Part shown: piece by piece, positions 1 through 5,016 of the stretch
Layout: every line of letters starts with the position of its first letter
Position numbering within the stretch: the stretch's first letter is position 1
The notes under the pieces: model-generated
Databases searched by the model: none
Seen by the model: the letters and a program-made list of their open reading frames with translations, nothing else
What the model was told of the DNA's origin: nothing
Made by a program: the position numbers and the translations under genes
Source of the DNA: Acidiferrobacterales bacterium
GTDB lineage: Bacteria; Pseudomonadota; Gammaproteobacteria; Acidiferrobacterales; Sulfurifustaceae
Direction of reading: 5' to 3'
Assembly: GCA_919902095.1 (NCBI GenBank)
Contig: CAKKQL010000032.1
Span: forward strand, 1-11,324
DNA length: 11,324 nt

Positions 1-258
1 GTGCGCACCATCGCGGTCGCGCGCATCGTGTTGCCGACCTCGTTCGTGCGCCTGTCTGCCGGGCGCCAGCAGATGCCGGACCATCTTCAGGCACTGTGCT
101 TTCTTGCCGGCGCCAACTCTATCTTCTACGGCGAGCAGCTGTTGACCACGCCCAACCCCAGCGCGAATACCGACCGTGCACTGTTCGAGAAGCTTGGTCT
201 ACGGCCGCTGGAAATCGTGCAAAGCAACACGGCACGCTCGGTAAAGAAAGCCGGTTAG
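1..258 (+). CDS. bioB: Biotin synthase, C-terminal fragment (gene cut by window edge)
   Basis: This is the last 85 codons of BioB, the radical SAM enzyme that inserts sulfur into dethiobiotin in the final step of biotin synthesis. The frame is open at base 1, so the true start and the CxxxCxxC radical SAM motif lie outside the window; the GTG at base 1 is not the start. Diagnostic family text is the stretch with TIAVARI, then [11 protein letters not shown] at residues 12-22, then [19 protein letters not shown]. The arginine in VRLSAGR corresponds, from family knowledge, to the unusual arginine ligand of the [2Fe-2S] cluster. The C-terminus is short after LGLRPLE. The stop codon TAG (256-258) interlocks with the stop of the convergent phosphoesterase gene, so the two reading frames share three bases. 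No terminator is visible at this junction. Confidence 0.95.
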   Translation: MRTIAVARIVLPTSFVRLSAGRQQMPDHLQALCFLAGANSIFYGEQLLTTPNPSANTDRALFEKLGLRPLEIVQSNTARSVKKAG

Positions 259-809
259 CCGGCCACCGCGCGTTCACGTGTGGTGTGTTTGTCCGCCGGT
301 TCCGGCACGGTGCGGATCACGAACTCCATCTTTTCCAGATCGCCGAGCACATAAGTAGCCGGTGCGCTCACGCCACCGACGCTGCCCGGGTCCACGCGCA
401 GCGTTTCCCCGCCCCTGATGTTTTTAATCCGCTCGATGACGGCACGGTGCTCGTGACCGTTGCACACAAGGTCGTAGTCGCCGGTCAGCGCCATCGCTTT
501 GGCGTAGTGCGGGTAGTGCACGATGAATACGCGCTTGCCCGCGAGCGTTAATGCGCCATCCTGACCGTAGTAGTGCACGCGGTTTTCCGGCTTGTGCGCC
601 AGTTTCGACAGGTGATACAGATCGCCCTGGTTGTTGCCGTGCACCAGATGAATCGGCAGCCCGAGTGGGATGATCGCATGCAACGTCGAGGGCGCCACCA
701 GATCGCCGCAGTGAATCACAGCTTCGGCGCCGAGCGCCTTGGCGTCCGCGACCGCGGCGGCGAGATGACGACGGTGGTCGTGGGAATCAGAAACGATGCA
801 GATTTTCAT
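255..809 (-). CDS. YfcE/MJ0936-family metallophosphoesterase
   Basis: This is a 184-residue calcineurin-like phosphoesterase, the same length as E. coli YfcE. Family members use two metal ions to hydrolyse phosphodiesters; the physiological substrate is unknown. Visible metal-site motifs in order are SDSH (D8, H10), HCGD (D36), HGNN (N59), HYPH (around H98) and GHEH (H119, H121), followed by the DPGS turn at 140-143 typical of this subfamily. There is no signal peptide or membrane segment, so it should be cytosolic. The ATG at 809 gives a correct N-terminus ([10 protein letters not shown]), but no convincing Shine-Dalgarno precedes it. Instead, a 9-bp tandem repeat begins 14 bases upstream, which is odd for a leader. 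Its 3' end overlaps the bioB stop. Confidence 0.9.
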   Translation of the reverse strand: MKICIVSDSHDHRRHLAAAVADAKALGAEAVIHCGDLVAPSTLHAIIPLGLPIHLVHGNNQGDLYHLSKLAHKPENRVHYYGQDGALTLAGKRVFIVHYPHYAKAMALTGDYDLVCNGHEHRAVIERIKNIRGGETLRVDPGSVGGVSAPATYVLGDLEKMEFVIRTVPEPADKHTTRERAVAG

Positions 810-822
810 GAAGATTGAATAG

Positions 823-858
823 ACAGGATTAACAGGATTTACAGGATTTACAGGATTA
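823..858. repeat. 9-bp tandem repeat ACAGGATTW x4, with a degenerate inverted arm
   Basis: Four consecutive 9-bp units (823-831, 832-840, 841-849, 850-858) read ACAGGATTA, ACAGGATTT, ACAGGATTT, ACAGGATTA. About 27 bases further on, 885-905 holds a degenerate inverted counterpart (ATCCTGCTAAATCTGC), so the unit could fold as an imperfect hairpin. It lies in the leader of the minus-strand phosphoesterase and about 130 bp upstream of the abrB gene. I believe similar AATCCTGT-type tandem repeats are dispersed in intergenic regions of various bacteria, but I cannot confirm that here. It resembles a mobile intergenic repeat more than an operator. Confidence 0.8.
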
Positions 859-932
859 AAATGATAGCTTTAAACGTACGCCTATATCCTGCTAAATCTG
901 CAAATATGCCCATTCAAAATCATTAAGGTCGG

Positions 933-962
933 TTGAGTTGTTTATGGCGGGGCGTGGATTAT
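933..962 (+). promoter_or_regulatory. Weak candidate sigma70 promoter for abrB-type gene
   Basis: TTGAGT at 933-938 and GATTAT at 957-962 are separated by 18 bases and would start transcription about 20 bases upstream of the abrB-type ATG. Both hexamers are imperfect, so this is only the best candidate in the gap. Confidence 0.25.
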
Positions 963-987
963 ATCAACATGAGGTTGGAGAGAAGCT

Positions 988-1218
988 ATGCATGCCAACA
1001 TAACCACCAAAGGGCGGATAGTTATCCCCTCGGAAATCCGGAGGAAATTCGGGCTCAAGGAGGGAGTCCGCATCCGGGTGAACATAGATGAGCGGACACA
1101 CAAGATCATTTTGACGCCCATTACCCGCGAGTACATCCAGAGCCTGCGCGGGAAGTACAAGGGCAGGGGATTACTGAAGGCGCTGGCAGCGGAAAAGAAA
1201 CGTTCGAAGAATATCTAG
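988..1218 (+). CDS. SpoVT/AbrB-family antitoxin-like DNA-binding protein (orphan)
   Basis: This is a 76-residue protein whose first ~47 residues form a swapped-hairpin AbrB domain: TTKGRIVIPSEIRRKFGLKEG followed by RIRVNI and KIILTPI. This is the VapB/MazE/AbrB DNA-binding fold. The tail from about residue 50 (REYIQSLRGKYKGRGLLKAL) resembles antitoxins that normally neutralise a PIN-domain VapC toxin. A good Shine-Dalgarno, GGAG at 977-980, lies 7 bases before the ATG, supporting the start. A toxin gene would be expected immediately downstream, but only 17 bases separate this stop from the stop of the convergent HNH gene. It is therefore an orphan antitoxin or a solitary AbrB-type regulator. 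Its target cannot be inferred. Confidence 0.85.
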   Translation: MHANITTKGRIVIPSEIRRKFGLKEGVRIRVNIDERTHKIILTPITREYIQSLRGKYKGRGLLKALAAEKKRSKNI

Positions 1219-1235
1219 TCGGGCGTCGAGGCGGA

Positions 1236-2000
1236 TCAATTCTGAAAAAGATGCTCCCGGTGGTAGCTCATTGCCTCGGGGTCTGGGGCAAAACGCTCAG
1301 GCATCCGAAGCGCATGTCCTTCCATATCAAGCAATGCCTGCTGCTGAATGATGGGAGGTTTGTCCGTTTTGAGGCGCGAAGAAACGACTAGCCTCCATGA
1401 TGCATCGAATGTAATCAATCCGCGATCGAAAGCGCGGTCGTATAGTGCGTTGAGAGAGATGCCGTTGCGCGGGTCGGCGCGTCGTTCCGAATTTATGCTC
1501 CACGGGATGATATGGCTGGCAGTGAGAAGCTCAGGAACGGCTATGTCCGATAGGGCGCACCGATAGTTGTAACTGGTAAGTACCGCCGCTCGAAAGAAAC
1601 TTTGAACGCGCCTGACGCGGACCTGACGTTCAACTTCTGTCGGTCCTTCTGGCTGCTCCATCTCAAGCAAGGGAATAACGGATTCGGATCCGCTCACGCG
1701 CGCGTATGCTGCTTCTGCCGTAGTCGCTACCGATTCGGCGTTCTTTTCAAACAATTCCCATAATTCGCGATCTGCGCGGCTTACATTGCCGAGAGCGGAG
1801 ATTTTCCGGCTTTTCTGGACTGGATCGAGGCTTGCGAAATTGCACGCCTTCATCGCGATTGCTGATGGCGTTCTGCCCAGGAGGCGCGCCAGTTCGATGA
1901 TCTCCGGATTGTGTTGGTGCAGTTTTCCAAAAGGGGTACGGCAATAGAGTCGGAAAGCGACGAGCAATTCGTCTTGTGACCACCCCACATGCTTTGGCAT
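1236..2000 (-). CDS. HNH endonuclease (HNH_2-type) with N-terminal helical domain
   Basis: This is a 254-residue protein. The N-terminal ~60 residues (WSQDELLVAFRLYC, GRTPSAIAMKACNF) form a small helical domain often found before HNH nucleases and probably involved in DNA binding. Residues ~130-200 carry the HNH_2-like nuclease: a YRCALSD zinc-knuckle-like segment, then ASHIIPW with the catalytic histidine near 163, then DPRNGISLNALYDRAFDRGL with the asparagine at 179. A central 70-115 linker is low in recognisable motifs. Such stand-alone proteins are usually annotated as HNH or restriction endonucleases; the substrate and any modification dependence are unknown. No methyltransferase is adjacent. 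The ATG gives the family-typical N-terminus, though its Shine-Dalgarno is weak. It runs in the same direction as, and directly downstream of, the hppA scrap and its terminator, and ends convergent with abrB. Nuclease class is secure; a defence role is inference. Confidence 0.85.
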   Translation of the reverse strand: MPKHVGWSQDELLVAFRLYCRTPFGKLHQHNPEIIELARLLGRTPSAIAMKACNFASLDPVQKSRKISALGNVSRADRELWELFEKNAESVATTAEAAYARVSGSESVIPLLEMEQPEGPTEVERQVRVRRVQSFFRAAVLTSYNYRCALSDIAVPELLTASHIIPWSINSERRADPRNGISLNALYDRAFDRGLITFDASWRLVVSSRLKTDKPPIIQQQALLDMEGHALRMPERFAPDPEAMSYHREHLFQN

Positions 2001-2064
2001 ATCAGCATCATGTCGTGAATGGCTTAGGGCGTAAAGACTGTCGAGCGTTAAAAAAACGGAGGCG

Positions 2065-2092
2065 AAAAAACAGGGCCGGCTTGCGCCGGCCC
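2065..2092 (-). terminator. Rho-independent terminator of the hppA scrap (copy 1)
   Basis: A perfect 8-bp stem GGGCCGGC (2073-2080) with loop TTGC and GCCGGCCC (2085-2092) is identical over 20 bases to the terminator of the intact hppA at 8637-8656. On the minus strand it is followed by GTTTTTT, a proper T tract. It sits upstream of the HNH gene on the same strand and would insulate it. Confidence 0.85.
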
Positions 2093-2094
2093 TT

Positions 2095-2122
2095 TGGCTT
2101 GCTGCCTGTCGCTTGAAGCTTG
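2095..2122. repeat. Degenerate heptad repeat NNGCTTG x4
   Basis: Four 7-bp units, TGGCTTG, CTGCCTG, TCGCTTG and AAGCTTG, lie between the stop codon of the hppA scrap and its terminator. The same period and the same CTTG core recur at the equivalent place behind the intact hppA (8658-8692), although the variable bases differ. Confidence 0.6.
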
Positions 2123-2198
2123 AGACTCAGAGCAACGGCACGATCGGCAGCGCCACGATCTTGATGAGCGGGTTGATCGCCGGGCCGGCGGTGTCCTT

Positions 2199-2253
2199 AT
2201 CTCCAGGGATGGAGTGTATGCCGCGAGAGCGCAGGAAGCGCGGAGCGGCGAAT
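2199..2253. repeat. Palindromic repeat insertion 1 inside hppA scrap
   Basis: About 55 extra bases relative to intact hppA begin near CTCCAGGGATGGAGT and contain GCCGCGAGAGCGC. The left portion matches the reverse complement of insertion 2 (CTCCAAGGACGGAGT, then ATGCCGCGAGAG), so both belong to one family. No open reading frame, transposase or clear target duplication is visible. It may be a truncated copy, because the outer inverted arm present in insertion 2 is missing. Confidence 0.65.
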
Positions 2254-2307
2254 GGGATCGCCGACGGTGTCGCCGGTCACGGCCGCCTTGTGCGCGTCCG
2301 AACCCTT

Positions 2308-2409
2308 CGACTCCAGGGAGGGAGGCCGCCCCGGGCCATCCCGGCCCTCTCGCGGCATTACTCCGTCCTTGGAGGGCAGAGGTAGGGCTGCGTCGGGAAC
2401 GGTGGCCGA
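2308..2409. repeat. Palindromic repeat insertion 2 inside hppA scrap
   Basis: About 100 extra bases relative to intact hppA. The element begins CTCCAGGGAGGGAG (2311-2324) and has the inverted arm CTCCGTCCTTGGAG (2361-2374). An inner hairpin, GGGCCATCCCGGCCC, lies around 2333-2346. It resembles a non-autonomous REP- or MITE-like intergenic palindrome. The ~35 bases after the right arm (2375-2409) are also absent from intact hppA and have no match I can see in the window. Confidence 0.65.
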
Positions 2410-2462
2410 GCCGCCGTGATGCCCGCTTTGGTTTACGGTCACGACCGGACTATTGTGTTTGT

Positions 2463-2493
2463 GAGTAAAATTACTCATCATATTGAGTAATTT
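2463..2493 (+). promoter_or_regulatory. Overlapping GAGTAA/TTACTC palindromes upstream of the AAA ATPase
   Basis: GAGTAA (2463-2468), AA, TTACTC (2471-2476) is a perfect palindrome. The central arm also pairs with a third arm: AAATTACTC (2468-2476) and GAGTAATTT (2485-2493) form a perfect 9-bp inverted repeat with an 8-base spacer. The two GAGTAA units are 22 bp apart, two helical turns. The site ends 17 bases before the ATPase ATG and is AT-rich against a GC-rich background. It could be an operator for several dimers or a mutually exclusive RNA hairpin pair. I could not place a reliable -35/-10 pair within it. Confidence 0.6.
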
Positions 2494-2510
2494 GTAAATA
2501 GGGAAAAACC

Positions 2511-3704
2511 ATGTTTCAGCGTCTGATTTGTCGCACGCTCGTTTCACGGCTCAAGGAGCCACGGCGCTTCTTGCAGGTGCTCGCCGGGCCGAGGCAAGTG
2601 GGCAAAACCACGCTCGCTCGCCAGGCGATGGAATCGCTGGGAATGCCCGCACATTACGCCTCGGCGGACGAACCGGGTTTGCGCGATCGTGCATGGGTCG
2701 AGCAGCAATGGGAAGTAGCGCGCTTGCAGCTTAAGGAGACGAGGAAATCCAGCGGCGCGCTGCTGGTGCTCGACGAGATCCAGAAAATTCCCCATTGGTC
2801 CGATGTGGTGAAACGCCTGTGGGAAGAGGACAGCCGAAAAAAGCTCGCGCTCAAGGTCGTGTTGTTGGGTTCATCGCCTTGGCTTATCCAGCGTGGGTTG
2901 ACGGAGAGCTTGGCGGGTCGCTTCGAGGTCATACCGGTTACCCATTGGTCGTATGCCGAAATGCATGAGGCGTTTGGATGGGGGCTGGAGCAATTCATTT
3001 TTTTCGGAGGCTATCCCGGTGCGGTCGAGTTGGCCGGGGATGAGACTCGCTGGGCGCACTACATTGCCGATTCGCTGATTGAGACCACCCTGTCGCGCGA
3101 CATTCTGCTGATGGCGCGCGTGGACAAACCCGCGCTGCTGCGGCGGCTGTTTCACCTCGGGTGCGATTATTCCGGGCAGATTCTTTCCTATCAGAAAATG
3201 GTCGGGCAGTTACAGGACGTCGGCAATACCACCACGCTGGCCCATTACCTCGAATTGCTGGCGGGCGCGGGCATGCTGACGGGAATTCCCAAGTTTGCCG
3301 GACAGCGCGTTCGCCAACGCGGTTCCAGCCCGAAATTGCAGGTGCTGAACAATGCGCTCATGACGGCACAGGCTGCTGTTTCATTCAGGGAGGCACAAAA
3401 AGACCGTAATTTCTGGGGGCGGCTGGTGGAGTCGGCCGTCGGCGCACATCTGGTGAATAGCGCGATGGGGACAAAGATAGAAATATTTTACTGGCGCGAG
3501 CGTTCGATGGAGGTGGATTTTGTTCTGCGTTCGGGAAAATCCATCGTCGCGATCGAGGTTAAAAGTGGAAGAAGCAGGGTTGAACTCCCAGGCATGGAGG
3601 CGTTTAAAAAGACCTTCCATCCGAAACGAACGCTTCTGGTCGGTGGCCAGGGTATATCGGTGGAAGAGTTTCTTGGGAAGCCCGCTGCTCATTGGCTGTC
3701 TTGA
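2511..3704 (+). CDS. AAA_14/DUF4143 ATPase with C-terminal PD-(D/E)XK-like domain
   Basis: This is a 397-residue protein. Residues ~18-150 are a P-loop ATPase: Walker A GPRQVGKT at 26-33, Walker B LLVLDE at 84-89, and a sensor-like VVLLGSSP at 117-124. The middle and C-terminal part is the DUF4143 module, including [13 protein letters not shown] and the SRDIL segment. It ends in a nuclease-like fold with [14 protein letters not shown] (E334, D336) and AIEVKSG (E349, K351), matching the EVD...EVK pattern of PD-(D/E)XK enzymes. This family is very widespread in archaea and bacteria and often present in many copies; its function is not established, and nucleic-acid or conflict-related roles have been proposed. 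The ATG at 2511 has GGGA about 7 bases upstream. The gene stands alone, flanked by two hppA 3'-end scraps, and ends just before a hairpin terminator. The AT-rich palindromic leader unlike its surroundings suggests a transferred cassette. Confidence 0.9.
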   Translation: MFQRLICRTLVSRLKEPRRFLQVLAGPRQVGKTTLARQAMESLGMPAHYASADEPGLRDRAWVEQQWEVARLQLKETRKSSGALLVLDEIQKIPHWSDVVKRLWEEDSRKKLALKVVLLGSSPWLIQRGLTESLAGRFEVIPVTHWSYAEMHEAFGWGLEQFIFFGGYPGAVELAGDETRWAHYIADSLIETTLSRDILLMARVDKPALLRRLFHLGCDYSGQILSYQKMVGQLQDVGNTTTLAHYLELLAGAGMLTGIPKFAGQRVRQRGSSPKLQVLNNALMTAQAAVSFREAQKDRNFWGRLVESAVGAHLVNSAMGTKIEIFYWRERSMEVDFVLRSGKSIVAIEVKSGRSRVELPGMEAFKKTFHPKRTLLVGGQGISVEEFLGKPAAHWLS

Positions 3705-3722
3705 AGACGGCTGCGCAAAAAC

Positions 3723-3747
3723 AAAGGGCCGGCATAGCCGGCCCTTT
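3723..3747. terminator. Bidirectional hairpin terminator (hppA copy 2 / ATPase end)
   Basis: AAAGGGCCGGC (3723-3733), loop ATA, GCCGGCCCTTT (3737-3747) is a perfect 11-bp stem. Minus-strand reading continues TTTGTTTTTG, the same T tract that follows intact hppA (AAAACAAAGGGCCGGC is shared on the plus strand). It lies 18 bases past the ATPase stop and could also end that transcript. Confidence 0.85.
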
Positions 3748-3764
3748 GGGTTACGACAAGGTAG

Positions 3765-3797
3765 TTACAGCAACGGCACGATCAGCAGCGCTGCGAT
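3765..3797 (-). pseudogene. hppA 3'-end scrap (copy 2), last eight codons only
   Basis: On the minus strand this reads ALLIVPLL followed by TAA, the exact end of HppA. TTACAGCAACGGCACGAT (3765-3782) matches 8698-8715 region of intact hppA with one difference, and the match extends through CAGCAGCGC to 3791, then fades near 3797. It directly follows its own copy of the terminator and abuts the V-ATPase remnant. The CAACGG variant is shared with copy 1 rather than with intact hppA (CAGCGG). Confidence 0.8.
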
Positions 3798-3798
3798 C

Positions 3799-3973
3799 GT
3801 CGCGCTGGCACAGCTGCCCGAGGGCCTTGTGGCGCGTGTTGATCTTCGTGCTTGGCAACGCCCCGGTGGTGGGGCTCGAGGGCCTGATCGTCTCGATCCA
3901 GACCACGCGGCTCGTCATGTTTGAGTTCTTCCGCCGCTTCCTGCGCGCGAGTGGCCGGCCGTTCCGGCCGTTA
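3799..3973 (+). pseudogene. C-terminal remnant of V-type ATPase subunit I
   Basis: From 3836 the plus strand reads VLIFVLGN, then VVGLEGLIVSIQTTRLVMFE, then FFRRFLRASGRPFRPL. This is the characteristic end of V/A-type ATPase subunit I (the NtpI/AtpI stator protein), where GLEGLIV.IQTTRL..FEFF..FL and GRPF.PL are family hallmarks. Just upstream, the other plus frame encodes ALAQLPEGLVA (about 3802-3834), which looks like the preceding loop, implying a frameshift near 3833-3836. The other ~500 residues are absent and no other V-ATPase gene lies nearby. The left boundary is fused to hppA copy 2. The open frame runs on to a stop at 4027 with unrelated residues after RPFRPL. It is a decayed fragment, not a working gene. 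Confidence 0.75.
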
Positions 3974-4035
3974 CAACTCAAGCGAGCGCATTGTGGTGCG
4001 TCCGGCACCGATGACAAAGGTGTGTAGTATAAACT

Positions 4036-5013
4036 TTACTCCTGCATTTTCCGGCGCGGGCGAGCGGTTGCGCGCTTCTTTCGTGGCGGTGTCTTTTTTG
4101 TCATCGGCTTGTTGACGGCCGTGCGCGTGGGCGCGCTGATACGGCCTACCGCTTTCATCGCCCACGAGCGCTTTGTTTTGGCCGAACGACGGCCGTGAGG
4201 TTGGCGTGCTATGGTGCTCGGCCTGCCCTTTGTTGCGATCGTTTTTGTTGTTGCGGGCGCGCCGCGCCGCTTGGCGACGGGCCTCCCTGACGGTTCGTCG
4301 GCGGCAAGATCGATCCCGAACAAATCGGCGAGCTGCTCGTCGCGCAACCGGCGGCCGGTAGTTGCGGGGGCGTTGCCGATGGCGGCTTTCGCCGCGTCCT
4401 CGTTCACGAGTTCCTGGTGGTCCACGCCGCGCAGGAGAAACAGCAACTCCGGTTTCTCGTCCAGCCGCGCCCCCACGCCGTAAAGAACCGCGGCGACGTG
4501 CTTGCACATCGTCGCCCAATCCGGGCAGGAGCAATTGAGATGAATCTCCCGCGGTAGCGGAAACAGGCCGTCGTCGCGGTTCGTGACCACGGTCATTACC
4601 TGTTCGGCGAGCTTGCCTTGCAACAGCTCGAGCAGCGAGCCGACTTGGCCGGCGCAGCGGGACCGCAGGCCCTTCCATTTCCTGCTTGACAGCGGTTTGA
4701 TCGCGATCTCTACGGTGTAAAGCCTCGAACCGCTGACCATGGCCACTATCTTGCCGGCCTGGATATCGAGGTGACAGACCGAGCCGTTGCGCACGTAGGT
4801 GCGGCCGCGCGGCAGACGATTCTCGTAGTCGCTGAATTTCTCCAGGTGCTCGCACCACGCCCGGCCCCAGAAGCTGCGGGCGATGCCGCGGCCGTTGATC
4901 GTGACCGGTTGGATACCCACGCCTTGCTTGCGCAGCTTGGCCATTGCGCGCGCGGCCTTCGCCCGCCGCTGTGCGGCCGATTCGTACGGCCGCCAACCCC
5001 GTCCCCAGGACAT
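4036..5013 (-). CDS. SWIM zinc-finger protein with long basic tail
   Basis: This is a 325-residue protein. An N-terminal basic patch (QRRAKAARAMAKLRKQG, residues 15-31) precedes a conserved GRGIARSFWGRAWCEHLE block (41-58) that is standard in bacterial SWIM proteins partnered with SNF2 helicases. The SWIM zinc finger is CSCPDWATMCKHV with ligands C161, C163, C170 and H172. From about residue 245 to the end the chain is an alanine/threonine/lysine/arginine-rich, low-complexity tail resembling a histone-H1-like DNA-binding tail. The SWIM finger is thought to bind DNA or protein; here it probably serves the helicase encoded just upstream. Its ATG is only 3 bases after the SNF2 stop, so the two are co-transcribed and probably translationally coupled, since the Shine-Dalgarno is weak. 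The exact role is not known. Confidence 0.88.
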   Translation of the reverse strand: MSWGRGWRPYESAAQRRAKAARAMAKLRKQGVGIQPVTINGRGIARSFWGRAWCEHLEKFSDYENRLPRGRTYVRNGSVCHLDIQAGKIVAMVSGSRLYTVEIAIKPLSSRKWKGLRSRCAGQVGSLLELLQGKLAEQVMTVVTNRDDGLFPLPREIHLNCSCPDWATMCKHVAAVLYGVGARLDEKPELLFLLRGVDHQELVNEDAAKAAIGNAPATTGRRLRDEQLADLFGIDLAADEPSGRPVAKRRGAPATTKTIATKGRPSTIARQPHGRRSAKTKRSWAMKAVGRISAPTRTAVNKPMTKKTPPRKKRATARPRRKMQE

Positions 5014-5016
5014 CGT

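Larger units (their letters stand above)
2127..2420 (-). pseudogene. hppA 3'-end pseudogene (copy 1), interrupted by two insertions
   Basis: Read on the minus strand, this stretch encodes the C-terminus of a membrane pyrophosphatase in pieces: GHHGG near 2405-2420, then [18 protein letters not shown], then [13 protein letters not shown] followed by IVALPIVPLL and a TGA stop at 2127-2129. The DNA matches the intact hppA very closely. One 44-base block (2258-2301) is identical to 8785-8828, and about 32 bases around 2168-2198 match 8747-8778. A 9-base deletion shortens the terminal helix. Two foreign inserts (about 2199-2253 and 2308-2409) break the frame, and similarity stops near 2420, so nothing upstream of the last ~55 codons remains. 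It cannot make a pump. The near identity, including silent positions, points to a recent duplication or gene conversion rather than an old second gene. Confidence 0.88.

Noticed and set aside
823..858. CRISPR-like array
   Set aside because: Units are 9 bp, contiguous and without spacers; there are no cas genes in the window.
2197..2547. 116-codon minus-strand ORF containing hppA-like residues
   Set aside because: It joins inserted palindrome sequence to pieces of the hppA scrap, so it is a chance open frame through a pseudogene rather than a gene.
3974..4027. Minus-strand tail reading TFVIGAGRTTMRSLEL as another gene end
   Set aside because: It is too short to assign, I recognise no family, and it overlaps the run-out of the V-ATPase remnant.
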